From: an uncultured Luteitalea sp.
GTDB taxonomy: Bacteria; Acidobacteriota; Vicinamibacteria; Vicinamibacterales; Vicinamibacteraceae
Length of the DNA stretch: 64,000 nucleotides
Assembly (NCBI GenBank): GCA_934541105.1
Contig: CAKTDA010000008.1
Coordinates: 173,478-237,477, forward strand
Reading direction: 5' to 3'
Shown one piece after another: positions 34,549 to 43,722 of the stretch. A program made the position numbers and the translations under genes. The first letter of the stretch is position 1. The number at the start of each line of letters is the position of its first letter. The notes under the pieces were generated by a model. It had not been told where the DNA came from, made no database searches, and was given only the letters and a program-made list of their open reading frames with translations.

Positions 34549-35894
34549 GAACGCCGGCGTCCGAAGAACTCGGCGCTGAGCCGACGAATCAGTCCGAGCG
34601 ACAGCAGCACGGTGATCAGGTTGGGCAGCGCCATCAAGCCGTTCAGCGTGTCGGCGATGTCCCACACGAGGTGCAGCGAGCCGATCGCGCCGAGGTAGAT
34701 GAACACCAGCCAGAGCAGCCGGTACGGCACCGCGGCACGCGCGCCGAGCAGGTACACCACGCCCGTCTCGCCGTAGTAGCTCCACCCGATCAGCGTCGAG
34801 TAGGCAAACAGCACGAGACTCGTCGTGACCACGATGTTGCCCCAGGTACCGGGCAGGCCCACCGAGAAGGCCTGGCCCGCGAGCGCGGCGCCCGTCGTGC
34901 CGCCGGTCCAGACGCCGGTCACGAGGATCGCCAGCCCCGTCGTCGTGCAGACGAGCAGCGTGTCCACGAACACCTCGAAGATGCCGTAGAGGCCCTGCCG
35001 CACCGGGTGATCGGTCTGCGCGGCCGCGTGCACCATCGGCGCACTGCCGAGCCCCGCCTCGTTGGAGAACAGCCCGCGCGCCACGCCGTAGCGCAGCGCC
35101 ATCATCAGCGTGGACCCGGCAAACCCGCCGGTCGCGGCCGTTCCCGTGAAGGCACCGTCGAAGACGAGCGACAGCGCCTCGGGGATGTGCGCGGCGAACC
35201 GCACGAGGATGAACAGCCCGCCGCCGATGTAGAAGATCGCCATCGCCGGCACCAGGATCTCGGCGACTTCGCCGATGCGCCGGATGCCGCCGAGGATCAC
35301 CGCGGAGGTCAGCACCATCAGTACGATGCCGGTGATCGCCGGCGACACGCCGAAGCTGGCGCGCAGGCTGTCGGCCACCGAGTTGGCCTGCACCATGTTG
35401 CCGATGCCGAACGCCGCGAGCGCGACGAGTGCCGCGAACACGCCGCCGAGCCACGGCAGGCCGAAACCCTTCTTCAGGGTGTACATCGCGCCGCCGCGCA
35501 TGGTGCCCGACTCGTCGGGTTCGCGGTAGTGCAGCGCGACGACGATCTCGGCGAACTTGGTGGCCATCCCCAGCGCGCCCGAGACCCACAGCCAGAACAG
35601 CGCCCCGGGCCCGCCGATCGAGATGGCCGTCGCCACGCCGGCGATGTTGCCGACGCCGACGGTGGAAGCGAGCGCGGTCGCCACCGCCTGGAACGGCGAC
35701 ACGCTGCCCGCACCGGTGCCCTTCTCGAACAGGCGGCCGAGCACCTCCTTCAGCGCCACGCCCAGGTAGCGCACCTGCACGAAGCCCGTTGCCAGCGTGA
35801 CGACGACACCCGTGCCGAGGAGCAGGACGATGATCGGCCAGCCCCAGACGTACCCGTTCAGCCACCCGTTGACGGCGGCAATCGTGTCGAGCAT
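34545..35894 (-). CDS. Sodium:alanine/glycine symporter (AGCS family)
   Basis: The 449-residue polytopic membrane protein has about eleven helices. It belongs to the AGCS family, which imports alanine or glycine with Na+ or H+. Signature stretches are VSPFQAVATALASTVGVGNI, AISIGGPGALFWLWVSGALG, KFAEIVVALHYREPD and GLFSNEAGLGSAPMVHAAA. Length matches the family. A -10 box TAGGCT ends 7 nt before ATG 35894, suggesting a leaderless transcript that also covers the coupled DUF218 gene downstream. Confidence 0.93.
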   Translation of the reverse strand: MLDTIAAVNGWLNGYVWGWPIIVLLLGTGVVVTLATGFVQVRYLGVALKEVLGRLFEKGTGAGSVSPFQAVATALASTVGVGNIAGVATAISIGGPGALFWLWVSGALGMATKFAEIVVALHYREPDESGTMRGGAMYTLKKGFGLPWLGGVFAALVALAAFGIGNMVQANSVADSLRASFGVSPAITGIVLMVLTSAVILGGIRRIGEVAEILVPAMAIFYIGGGLFILVRFAAHIPEALSLVFDGAFTGTAATGGFAGSTLMMALRYGVARGLFSNEAGLGSAPMVHAAAQTDHPVRQGLYGIFEVFVDTLLVCTTTGLAILVTGVWTGGTTGAALAGQAFSVGLPGTWGNIVVTTSLVLFAYSTLIGWSYYGETGVVYLLGARAAVPYRLLWLVFIYLGAIGSLHLVWDIADTLNGLMALPNLITVLLSLGLIRRLSAEFFGRRRS

Positions 35895-35901
35895 GGACGA
35901 G

Positions 35902-35907
35902 AGCCTA
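35902..35907 (-). promoter_or_regulatory. -10 box TAGGCT of the symporter gene, leaderless start
   Basis: On the minus strand, GATAGGCT ends 7 nt before ATG 35894, with no ribosome binding site between. Confidence 0.5.
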
Positions 35908-36070
35908 TCTGCACCCGGCGGCCCCTGTCGCGTACTTTTCGCCGGCCGCTACTGCAGCCGTTGCGCGGCGGAACCCCTCGTCGCCGATCCGGACGTCGCG
36001 CAGGCCCGTGCCGCCCTGGACACGCGCGACGGCACGCAGCGGTGGCGCCGCGGCGGCCGGGGCGGGACGC

Positions 36071-36652
36071 TCACGATGCCTTCCCCACGGCCGTCGCCTC
36101 CTCGACTTCGATCAGGCGACCGCTCCGCACGTCGAAGACGTAGCCGTGGATGGGGATCGACGAGGGCACCAGCGGATGCTCGCGGATGCGCCGCACGTCG
36201 TCCACGACGCTCTGGCGCTGATCGGCGATGGTGAGCCAGTCGATGTCGTCGCCGGCGGTGGACCCGGGGCCGGCACCGACGTCCTCGAAGCCGTTCGCCG
36301 TCAGCTGTGCCGTCTCGAGGCTCTTGCCGAGCAGGCCGCGAATCACCTCGTTCGTGAACAGTTCCATGCCGCAGTCGGTGTGGTGGACGACGAACCACTC
36401 CCGCGTGCCGAGCAGCTTGTACGAGATGACGAGCGACCTGATGGCATCGTCGCTGGCGCGGCCGCCGGCATTGCGAATCACGTGGGCATCGCCTTCCGAC
36501 AGCCCGGCATATCTGGCCGGGTCGAGCCGTGCGTCCATGCACGTGAGGATGGCGAAGCGGCGCGCGGGCGGCAGCGCGAGCTGGGCCTTGTCGCCGAAGG
36601 TCTCCGCGTAGCGGGCGTTGGCAGTCAGTATTTCCGAGCGTACCTGGCTCAT
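36071..36652 (-). CDS. Beta-class carbonic anhydrase
   Basis: The 193-residue product would interconvert CO2 and bicarbonate with zinc in the cytoplasm. Zinc ligands are Cys38 (CMDARLD), His91 and Cys94 (HHTDCGM), and the Asp40-Arg42 dyad of the family is present. The length (under 200) fits the compact clade related to Mycobacterium Rv1284, members of which have been linked to sulfur metabolism. AAAGGATT lies about 10 nt before ATG 36652, a clear ribosome binding site. The 5' region holds a 31-codon Cys-rich ORF, two hairpins and a promoter with an upstream palindrome, so expression is probably controlled after initiation. Confidence 0.93.
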   Translation of the reverse strand: MSQVRSEILTANARYAETFGDKAQLALPPARRFAILTCMDARLDPARYAGLSEGDAHVIRNAGGRASDDAIRSLVISYKLLGTREWFVVHHTDCGMELFTNEVIRGLLGKSLETAQLTANGFEDVGAGPGSTAGDDIDWLTIADQRQSVVDDVRRIREHPLVPSSIPIHGYVFDVRSGRLIEVEEATAVGKAS

Positions 36653-36680
36653 GTCACTGAATCCTTTCGTGAACGATGGA

Positions 36681-36696
36681 GCGTGGCGGTCCACGC
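36681..36696 (-). promoter_or_regulatory. Leader hairpin near the carbonic anhydrase ribosome binding site
   Basis: GCGTGG-cggt-CCACGC is a perfect 6-bp stem with a 4-nt loop, 12 nt upstream of the AAAGGATT site. It lies between the leader ORF and the gene. Confidence 0.45.
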
Positions 36697-36735
36697 AGGC
36701 ACCGGGCTGCGGGATGTGCAGATGTCGGGGGACGG

Positions 36736-36756
36736 CCGCGACGGCGGGTGTCGCGG
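36736..36756 (-). promoter_or_regulatory. Hairpin abutting the leader ORF stop codon
   Basis: CCGCGAC-N7-GTCGCGG is a perfect 7-bp stem starting on the base after the leader ORF TAG (36757-36759). A ribosome stalled on the Cys codons just before the stop would cover it, as expected of an attenuation or translational-coupling element. It has no U-run. Confidence 0.5.
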
Positions 36757-36852
36757 CTATGCGCAGCAGCGACAACACCGGTGGACGGCGGTGCGGCGGC
36801 GGCGGGGGCGTCCGGAGAGGACGCGAGGCGGGATGCAGATGGAGTGGCGCAT
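36757..36852 (-). CDS. Putative Cys-rich regulatory leader peptide
   Basis: This 31-codon ORF reads [16 protein letters not shown], four Arg, then [11 protein letters not shown] and TAG. Five of 31 residues are Cys, four of them in the last six codons (CCRCCA). It lies about 104 nt upstream of the carbonic anhydrase ATG on the same strand and is followed at once by a 7-bp-stem hairpin. A promoter-like TTGCGC-16-TATCCT sits just upstream. Short uORFs ending in Cys runs precede sulfur-metabolism genes in actinobacteria and act as cysteine sensors; by analogy this one may let cysteinyl-tRNA supply control the downstream gene. No ribosome binding site is strong. Could be chance; I judge it more likely than not real. 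Confidence 0.5.
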   Translation of the reverse strand: MRHSICIPPRVLSGRPRRRRTAVHRCCRCCA

Positions 36853-36869
36853 GGCGGCCCGACAACCGG

Positions 36870-36897
36870 AGGATATCGCGCGGCGGGACACGCGCAA
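36870..36897 (-). promoter_or_regulatory. Putative promoter TTGCGC-16-TATCCT
   Basis: On the minus strand, TTGCGC (36897-36892) and TATCCT (36875-36870) are 16 bp apart. A start near 36863 would transcribe the Cys-rich ORF from just before its ATG (36852) and then the carbonic anhydrase gene. Confidence 0.45.
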
Positions 36898-36904
36898 CGC
36901 CCTG

Positions 36905-36919
36905 GTCCGTCATACGGAC
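36905..36919 (-). promoter_or_regulatory. Inverted repeat GTCCGT-N3-ACGGAC upstream of -35
   Basis: A perfect 6-bp inverted repeat with a CAT spacer ends 7 bp upstream of the putative -35. This is the usual location of an activator site. Confidence 0.4.
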
Positions 36920-36960
36920 GGTCACCGGCCGGGCCGGCAGGATCGGCCGGCAGGATCGGC

Positions 36961-36987
36961 ACGGGGCAGCCGGTGAGGCCGCCCCGT
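36961..36987 (-). terminator. GC hairpin after the sugar isomerase-like gene
   Basis: ACGGGGC (36961-36967) pairs with GCCCCGT (36981-36987), 11 nt after the stop of the minus-strand gene ending at 36999. There is no T-run, so it may be a factor-assisted terminator. Two GGCCGGCAGGATC copies lie just beyond it (36932-36957). Confidence 0.4.
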
Positions 36988-36998
36988 GTCGCGGCGCC

Positions 36999-38147
36999 TC
37001 AGAGGGCCGACATGACTTCCTTCATCAGGTGCTGTGCGCCCTCGACGCCATCCCAGGGGCCGTCCTCGTACTCGAGCGCGATCACGCCCTTGAAGCCGGC
37101 GTGGTTGAGGATGCGGACGCACCGCTGGAGATCGACGTTCTCCCAGCGGTCCCAGTACTTGGCGTGCACGGTGGTGTGCGTGTACGGCATCACCGCCTCG
37201 AGCCCGTGGTAGAGCAGGTACTCGTGCTCCCAGTTGCAGAAGTCCGGCGAGGCCTCGAAGTAGGGGTGGTTCACCTCGTCGAGGATGATGCGCATGTTCG
37301 TCGGGTCCGCGCTGAGCCCCCAGTGGTTCTCGATGGTCACCTTGACGCCGACCTTCGCGCCGTAGTCGGCCATCTCCTTGAACGACTCGACCGCGTTGCG
37401 GATGTACTTGACGATCTCGTCGTTGCGCGGATAGCCCGTCGTCGCCGAGGCCCCCGGCACGATGCGCGGCCCGCCGGTGTTGACGCGCATCGTCTTCGCG
37501 CCAATCTGCGCACAGCCGTCGAGCCACGCCTTGGCGGTCTCGATGCCCTGGCGACGCAGTTGCGCGTCGAGGTCGGAGATGTTGCGCGGCGCGTTGTTGG
37601 ACACGTGGTGGCAGCTGACGTCGAGCTTTGCCATGCGCGCGTTCAGTTGATCGAGCCACTTGCGCCCGGATGCACTGCGCGGATCGAACTCGTAGCTGGT
37701 GCCTGACCGTCCGTCGCGGTTCCACGTCGTCTTGTGGAACATCGAGTCGTCGGTGACGTCGCCGAAGAGCGACGACCAGAGGTCCATCTTCCGCACGCCG
37801 GCGAAATGATCGACGGTGAACTGCGGCATGTCCAGCATCGTGATCTCGCCGTACTTCTTCTTCATCGCGTCGGCGGCGGCCGCCTGCGCCCCGCCGCCCA
37901 TGCCCTGGCCGGACGACGGGCGACGCTTGAAGAGGGAGCGCAGCGGGTACGTGTTGGACGCGATGCGCGTGACCTTCTCGGCGTCGGTCAACCGGCGCGC
38001 GTCGCCACCCGCCGCAGCGGCCGGCGCGGCAACCGCACCGGCGGCGGGCAGCATCAGCGAGCCGACGGCGGCGGCAGCGGTCTGGAGGACGGCACGACGG
38101 CCGGTCTGGAACGGACGGGAGGTGTCGGGAGGGGTATGACGTGACAT
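36999..38147 (-). CDS. TAT-exported sugar isomerase/epimerase-like TIM barrel
   Basis: The 382-residue product has a twin-arginine leader ([22 protein letters not shown] at 17-18). The xylose isomerase-like TIM barrel follows. Strand-end motifs are [70 protein letters not shown] and [17 protein letters not shown]. Glu in VTIENHW and LEYEDG and His in [11 protein letters not shown] are plausible metal ligands. TAT-exported members accompany DUF1080 proteins in characterised keto-sugar loci, and such genes lie nearby. Substrate is unknown. Divergent from the cytochrome gene with 138 bp between. Confidence 0.85.
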   Translation of the reverse strand: MSRHTPPDTSRPFQTGRRAVLQTAAAAVGSLMLPAAGAVAAPAAAAGGDARRLTDAEKVTRIASNTYPLRSLFKRRPSSGQGMGGGAQAAAADAMKKKYGEITMLDMPQFTVDHFAGVRKMDLWSSLFGDVTDDSMFHKTTWNRDGRSGTSYEFDPRSASGRKWLDQLNARMAKLDVSCHHVSNNAPRNISDLDAQLRRQGIETAKAWLDGCAQIGAKTMRVNTGGPRIVPGASATTGYPRNDEIVKYIRNAVESFKEMADYGAKVGVKVTIENHWGLSADPTNMRIILDEVNHPYFEASPDFCNWEHEYLLYHGLEAVMPYTHTTVHAKYWDRWENVDLQRCVRILNHAGFKGVIALEYEDGPWDGVEGAQHLMKEVMSAL

Positions 38148-38285
38148 TGGTCAGGACTACGTCCGCGAGACACCTTCCGTTTCGCCACCGGGCTCGATGC
38201 ACGCGCTGCGCGGAGGGTGTCGGGAGCCCTCGCATGATGAGTTTCCGGCCTGTCCGGTCGGCCGCCCGCCTTCGTTGAAGAGGGC

Positions 38286-40652
38286 ATGCGCACCATCGAC
38301 GCGAGCCGCGGCCTGTCGATCGTCCTGCTCGGCGTGGCGCTTGCCGGCGCCTGCCGGGGTGACGCGGAGGCTCCGGCGGCCGACGCCCCACCCGCCGCCC
38401 GGTCTGCCAGCCCGGCCCCGGGCCAGGCTGTCATCCGCGCGCCCGACGTGGACTCGTCGGACGCGATCGTGTCGTGGGTCGATGGACAGGTCGTGACCGA
38501 CTGGGGCACGGAGCGCGAGAAGCGCGATCGTGCAATCGCGCACTACCTCGACGATGACGACCCGGTGCACGCGGCGGCGTACGGCTTCCGCAGCGGGCAG
38601 ACGCCACGGCTCGCCTGGAGCTGGTTCCGCTACAACCCGGTCGGCTTCAACGGCGTCCCGTTCGTGCTGTTCAAGACGCTGCTCGACCTCGATCCCGATC
38701 ACGCCAATCCCGATCTGCGGGCCATCGCCCGCATCTGGAAGCGCCAGGCCGTCGTGCCGGCCTCCCCCGACGCCGCCGCGGCCTGGACCCTTGATCACAT
38801 CGGTGTCGGCGCCCCGCCCGAGGACTACACCGACGGCGTGCTGCGCCAGGCCGGCGACCGGCGGTCGCCTCTTCCCCACGGGTTCGCGTTCGAGAACCCC
38901 GCGTCGTTCGAGCCGCTCTCGCGGGCGCAGAGCGCGCTGCTCGACGCGCGGCTCGCGGCGCGACAGACGTTCACGGGTGCAGCCCTGCTCGTCGCCAAGC
39001 TGCGCACGACCGACCACGAGGAGAACTGGGAGCGTGACCGCCCGTCCTTCGGCAGCCCCGGCACGACCGACCGCGTGTCGCTGTCGTGCGCGGCCTGCCA
39101 TGTCGGCCGGGTCCTCGTGCGGGGACGCATGCGCTTCCTGCCCGGCATGCCGAACACGGAGATCGAGGCGCAGTACTACTCCAAGCTGCTGATGCTCACC
39201 GCCGGCGCCCTCGTTGCATCGGGCTTCGACCCGGCGTCCACGACGCCGGTGAACCCCGCGGCGCTCGCGCCGAAGACCGACGCCGTGAAGGCGCTCTACG
39301 CCGAGATGCTCGACAAGGCGCGCCACCGCCCCGAGACGCTCTACGGGCCGTCGCCGGCCGACGTCGCCCGCGGCAAGCAGCAGGCCCTGCGGGTCGCCTC
39401 GCAGTTCCCGGACGTGATCGGGGATCTCATCGCCCTCGGCGTGAAGACGCACTTCATCTACCAGGTCGTGGGGCGCAACCACGCCTACACGCGCCCTCGC
39501 CCAGACGTGTTCGAGGATCGTCCGGGCCAGATGGATGCCTTCGGTATCGCCTCGGGGCTCGTCGCCATCCACACGCGACGGCAGGACGACAGCTTCATGG
39601 CCTTCGTGCGGCGCGACAATCCGCAGAGCCCGTTCTTCACGGGCTTCTCGACCGGCAACGGCCAGCCGGCCGACATCGCGGGCATGACGACGGCGGTGGC
39701 CGACGTGAAGGCCGCGTCGGACCGCACGCTGAAGCAGCTCGCCGCGTGGGCACCGCCCGTGCCGGCGCCAATCGACATCAAGAGCGTGGCCTGGGCGACG
39801 CAGCGCTTCCACGCCAACTGGGACGGCAACCAGGGCGCCTCGTCGCGGACGCTGGCCTCGGGCGCCTCGGCCACCGGCGACCCGCGCATGGTGAACGTGC
39901 GGATTCACGAGCCGCTGAACCCGTTCATCGATCACCTGCCGGCGACGCCCTACCCGTTCGACGGCGTGGACCTGGCGCGCGCCCGCGAGGGCAAGGCGCT
40001 CTTCACCGAGTCGTGCGCGTCGTGCCACACGCCGCGCAACACGCGCATCTATCCCGCGCGCACGCTGGGTGTCGATGCCAACCGCACGCTCGTCACCACC
40101 AGCGTCTCGCGCTACGGGCTTGCGGCTCTCGTGATGGAGGCCTGCGTCATCTACGGGTTGAATCACGAGGGGGAACCAGGCGCCGACTGGTGCATCCCCA
40201 AAGGCGACTGGAACGCCCGGCTCGACGAATACTTCCGCGACACACCGCGCCGCGTCGTCGACGGCAGCAACGGCTACAAGGCCGACATGCTGCACGGTAT
40301 CTGGGCGCAGGCGCCGTACCTGCACAACGGCTCGGTGCCGACGCTGGGCCACCTGCTGTGTCCGGCCACGCGGCCGACGCGCTTCCTGCGCGGCAACCTG
40401 CACTACGACGAGGCGCTCGTGGGCTTCGAATGGGCGACGCGGCCGACGACCCGGTACGCGCCCGGCGAGACGATCCTGGTGAAGGAGTACGACACCACCG
40501 AGCCCGGGCGCGCCAACACCGGGCACACGTTCGGATCGAGCCTGTGTCCGGACACGACGGGGCTCGATCCGATCGCCGACAGGCAGGCCATCACGCAACG
40601 CCTCGATGCCTCGCCCGTCGGGGCGCTCCTGGCATACCTGAAGACGCTGTGA
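38286..40652 (+). CDS. Diheme c-type cytochrome lipoprotein
   Basis: The 788-residue product starts with a lipoprotein signal (lipobox VALAGAC, Cys about residue 23) and has two heme c sites: CAACH (268-272) and CASCH (577-581). The region before the second heme and the C-terminal third (YGLAALVMEACVIYGLNHEG, KADMLHGIWAQAPYLHNGSV, TLGHLL) resemble the C-terminal part of cytochrome c peroxidase and RoxA-type diheme oxygenases. The size also fits RoxA-like proteins rather than small peroxidases. It would act as an oxidase, peroxidase or oxygenase, or as an electron sink outside the membrane; which one is open. Its stop faces the next operon's end, 16 bp away. Confidence 0.82.
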   Translation: MRTIDASRGLSIVLLGVALAGACRGDAEAPAADAPPAARSASPAPGQAVIRAPDVDSSDAIVSWVDGQVVTDWGTEREKRDRAIAHYLDDDDPVHAAAYGFRSGQTPRLAWSWFRYNPVGFNGVPFVLFKTLLDLDPDHANPDLRAIARIWKRQAVVPASPDAAAAWTLDHIGVGAPPEDYTDGVLRQAGDRRSPLPHGFAFENPASFEPLSRAQSALLDARLAARQTFTGAALLVAKLRTTDHEENWERDRPSFGSPGTTDRVSLSCAACHVGRVLVRGRMRFLPGMPNTEIEAQYYSKLLMLTAGALVASGFDPASTTPVNPAALAPKTDAVKALYAEMLDKARHRPETLYGPSPADVARGKQQALRVASQFPDVIGDLIALGVKTHFIYQVVGRNHAYTRPRPDVFEDRPGQMDAFGIASGLVAIHTRRQDDSFMAFVRRDNPQSPFFTGFSTGNGQPADIAGMTTAVADVKAASDRTLKQLAAWAPPVPAPIDIKSVAWATQRFHANWDGNQGASSRTLASGASATGDPRMVNVRIHEPLNPFIDHLPATPYPFDGVDLARAREGKALFTESCASCHTPRNTRIYPARTLGVDANRTLVTTSVSRYGLAALVMEACVIYGLNHEGEPGADWCIPKGDWNARLDEYFRDTPRRVVDGSNGYKADMLHGIWAQAPYLHNGSVPTLGHLLCPATRPTRFLRGNLHYDEALVGFEWATRPTTRYAPGETILVKEYDTTEPGRANTGHTFGSSLCPDTTGLDPIADRQAITQRLDASPVGALLAYLKTL

Positions 40653-40668
40653 GGCCTGTTCGGGCGGG

Positions 40669-43600
40669 TCAGCGGCCCTGCGCGTCGAGTTCCCGGATGA
40701 AGATGTTGCGGAACCGCACCTCGGTGCCGTGCGACTGCAGTTCGATGGCGCCGGACGGCCGCAGCGGCTGCGACCGATCGAAGTAGTTGTCGAGCCGCTG
40801 GCCGTCGACGGTCTGCTGCCCGTTGAGCCAGACCCAGACGCGCGCGCCCACCATCCTGACGCGCAGGTGGTTCCACTCGCCGATCGGCCTGTCGGCCTTC
40901 ACGAGCGGCCACTTGCCCGGGCTGTCGTCGGCATTGTTCCAGAGCGCGCCCGAGCCACGGAACGCGCCGGTCTTCTCGCGCGTCTCGCTGGCCGGGTCCC
41001 ACAACTGCACCTGGGGATAGCTGCGCAGGTAGATGCCCGTGACCCCGTTGGGCACCGTGAGCTTCCAGTCCACGAGCAGCTCGAAGTCGCCGTAGTCGCG
41101 CGCGGTGGCGAGGTGCACTCCCAGGCCGTCTGTCACGAGGTCGCCGGTCGCGGCGTCCACCCACCAGCGCCTGTCGCGATCGGCATCCCACTCGGTTTGT
41201 CGTGCGCGGCGCTCCTCGTCGCTGAATGCCGCCTCGACGTATGGGCTGAAGACGCCACCCTTCCCGGGACGTCCGCGCCAGCCGGCCAGGTCCCTGCCAT
41301 TGAACAGCGGCATGAAGCCGTCAGGCGGCGTCGATGCCTGTGCGGCTGGCGGCGCCGCGGCCGCGTGGCGGCGAGCACGGACGTCCCCGGCTGCCACAGC
41401 GGGCGCGGCGTTCCCCCATGCCTGGCGGACGTAGGTCAGGATGGCCGCGAGCTGCTCGTCGGACAGGCCCGCAAGCGGCGGCATGTTCGGGTAGGCGGCA
41501 TCCACGTCCCGTCCGCGCAGCACGATGTCGATGAGCGCCTCTGGCGCGCCCGTCACGCTGGCGGCACCGGCAAGCGGTGGTGCGATCGAGGCAAGGCCGC
41601 GCCCGTCGGCCTGATGGCAGGCCGCGCAGATGGCGTAGGCGCTCCGCCCCTGTTCCACGAGCGCCACCATCGCGGGGTCCCTCGGCGTGACGGCCGCAGA
41701 TGCCGCCCTGGCCGTCGCCGTGCGTTCGGCCGCCGCGATGCCCTCACCGATTGCATCCCGCAACCACGCCGGGCGGCCAGCCTCCGCCGACAATCGGCGC
41801 AAGGCAGCCATGCCCTCCGGACTGCCGTCGTGACTGACGGCCGTGGCGAGCGCCGTCACGAGTGCGCGATGCCCCGGCTGGTCTTCCGCCCACATCTTCG
41901 ATCGCGCGATCGTGTCGAGCGTGTCCCGCTCGCGGCCGGCGAGGCCGCTCATGAACGCATCGACGACGAACGGCACCTCGACGTCGCGCCGCACGAGCCG
42001 CACGCGCGCGTCGTACGCATCGGCGTCGGTGGAGGCCCCGAGCGTGTACATCACCTGCCGGCGCACGGCCACCTCGTCGTCGTCCACGAGCGCCAGCACG
42101 GCCCGGCGCACGGCATCGTCTGCGAGGTGGGCTTCCGCGATGCGCAGTGCGGCAATGCGCACGTGCGGGGAGTCGTCCCGTAACCGTTCGCGCACGAGAT
42201 CGGCGTCTGCCGCCCCGAGGCCGTCGAGCGTCCACAGGGCGTGCAGGCGGACGCGCGCGTCGGCGTGCGACGTCGCCAGGCGGCGCACGGCAGGCACGAC
42301 CGACGTCGCGCCGGCGCCGACGAGCATCCGCTGCGCCATGTCGCGCCAGTGTCCGTTCCCGTGCGCAAGCAGCGGCACCCACCCGGCGGTGTCACCCGGC
42401 GCGACCGGTGGCGGCACGGCGGGCTGGTGTCCCTCGTGGACGATCCGGTAGATGCGTCCCATGCCGTGGAACGGGTGCTGGAGCCCGCGGTCGACGATCT
42501 GGTTCCGCAGGAACGTCGTCAGGAAGATGTGCCCCTCGATGATGCCGCGGTACATGTCGGCCACGTGGAGCGTGCCGTCCGGTCCCGTCGCCGCGTACAC
42601 GGGGCGGAAGCGCTCGTCGTGCGAGAACAGGAACTCCCGCTCGTCGTAGGCGTTGCGGCCCGTGATGATGCCGTCGCGTTCGGTCAGCACCGACCGGCGA
42701 ATCAGGCGTCCCGCCGATTCGACGACGAAGACGTTGCCGCGGAAGTCGGCGGGGAACTTGTCGCCGCGGTACACGGCCGGGGACGCATTGGCCGTGAACA
42801 CGCGCAGCCGTCCGTCGTCGCGCAGCTGCGCCCGTCGGTTCACGCCCGCGGTGATCGCGTGGGGCCACACGTCGTTGTCGAGGCCGATGCGCACGTCGAT
42901 GCCGGCACTGGCCGTGTAGTGCGGATTGCGCGTCGCGTACGCGGTCGGCACGAGGCTGCCGCGGATGTGGTCCTGGTTGTAGCTGAAGAACAGGCGGCCG
43001 TAGTCGTCGTGCGACATGCCCCACTGCCCCGCCAGGCGTCCCGAGCGCGCGGAGAGGGGCGCGCCGCCGCGATCGAGTCGCAGCCGATCGTCCACCTGCA
43101 GGCCGTACGTCCAGTTGTCGAGCGTCCACGAGGGGCTGCTCGGTGCCAGGTGGGGGTTGACCGGCACGGGCAACCCGCTGGCGATCACCTGGCGATTGTC
43201 GGCGGTGCCGTCACCGTCGTCGTCGCGCAGGAACACGATCTCGGGCAGCGCGTAGACGAGCACGCCGCCAGCGACGAGCTGGATGCCGCGGGGAAAGTCC
43301 ATCGACGCAAAGAGCGTCCGCTCGTCCATGCGGCCGTCGCCATCGGTGTCGCGCAGCACGACGAGCCTGCTCGGGGGCGGCGGCTCCTTCGCGAGGCCGG
43401 GCAGGAGGTCGCGCAGCGGCCAGTTGTAGGCCGGCCATTCGAGCACCCAGAGGCGGTTGCGCTCGTCGAAGGCAAAGGCGATGGGGTCCTTGACGAGCGG
43501 CTCGGCCGCGACGAGTTCGATGCGGAACCCCGGCGGCAGGTCCATGAGCCGCATCGACTCGGCGGGCGAGCGCACCGGCGCCGGCGGGATGCGCCAGTGC

Positions 43601-43722
43601 GCGGGCGGCGGCGCCGTGTCCACGTCGGCGCGGTCGCCGACCTGCGCGCGCGGGACAGATGCCCAGAGGCCTGCCGCGACCAGGCCGGCCGCGAGCGCGC
43701 CGACGCCGCGCCGGCGAGTCAT
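40669..43722 (-). CDS. PVC-type propeller / HEAT / cytochrome c / DUF1080 fusion protein
   Basis: The 1017-residue secreted protein has four parts. After a signal (GVGALAAGLVAAGLWASVPR), residues about 50-440 form the PVC-type membrane-bound dehydrogenase-like beta-propeller (PPGFRIELVAAEPLVKDPIA, LRDTDGDGRMDERTLFA). Residues about 460-660 are HEAT-like repeats (RLHALWTLDGLGAADADLV). A cytochrome c domain has CAACH at 699-703 and a distal Met in YPNMPPLAGLSDEQ. A C-terminal DUF1080 domain (about 800-1017) runs from FMPLFNGRDLAGW to GTEVRFRNIFIREL. It probably oxidises and processes a carbohydrate extracellularly, passing electrons through heme c. ATG 43722 overlaps the RidA stop by 4 bp, so it is last in the operon. 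Confidence 0.88.
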   Translation of the reverse strand: MTRRRGVGALAAGLVAAGLWASVPRAQVGDRADVDTAPPPAHWRIPPAPVRSPAESMRLMDLPPGFRIELVAAEPLVKDPIAFAFDERNRLWVLEWPAYNWPLRDLLPGLAKEPPPPSRLVVLRDTDGDGRMDERTLFASMDFPRGIQLVAGGVLVYALPEIVFLRDDDGDGTADNRQVIASGLPVPVNPHLAPSSPSWTLDNWTYGLQVDDRLRLDRGGAPLSARSGRLAGQWGMSHDDYGRLFFSYNQDHIRGSLVPTAYATRNPHYTASAGIDVRIGLDNDVWPHAITAGVNRRAQLRDDGRLRVFTANASPAVYRGDKFPADFRGNVFVVESAGRLIRRSVLTERDGIITGRNAYDEREFLFSHDERFRPVYAATGPDGTLHVADMYRGIIEGHIFLTTFLRNQIVDRGLQHPFHGMGRIYRIVHEGHQPAVPPPVAPGDTAGWVPLLAHGNGHWRDMAQRMLVGAGATSVVPAVRRLATSHADARVRLHALWTLDGLGAADADLVRERLRDDSPHVRIAALRIAEAHLADDAVRRAVLALVDDDEVAVRRQVMYTLGASTDADAYDARVRLVRRDVEVPFVVDAFMSGLAGRERDTLDTIARSKMWAEDQPGHRALVTALATAVSHDGSPEGMAALRRLSAEAGRPAWLRDAIGEGIAAAERTATARAASAAVTPRDPAMVALVEQGRSAYAICAACHQADGRGLASIAPPLAGAASVTGAPEALIDIVLRGRDVDAAYPNMPPLAGLSDEQLAAILTYVRQAWGNAAPAVAAGDVRARRHAAAAPPAAQASTPPDGFMPLFNGRDLAGWRGRPGKGGVFSPYVEAAFSDEERRARQTEWDADRDRRWWVDAATGDLVTDGLGVHLATARDYGDFELLVDWKLTVPNGVTGIYLRSYPQVQLWDPASETREKTGAFRGSGALWNNADDSPGKWPLVKADRPIGEWNHLRVRMVGARVWVWLNGQQTVDGQRLDNYFDRSQPLRPSGAIELQSHGTEVRFRNIFIRELDAQGR

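Noticed and set aside
38157..40598. 813-codon minus-strand ORF opposite the diheme cytochrome
   Set aside because: Shadow frame. The plus strand has a lipoprotein signal and two CxxCH motifs.
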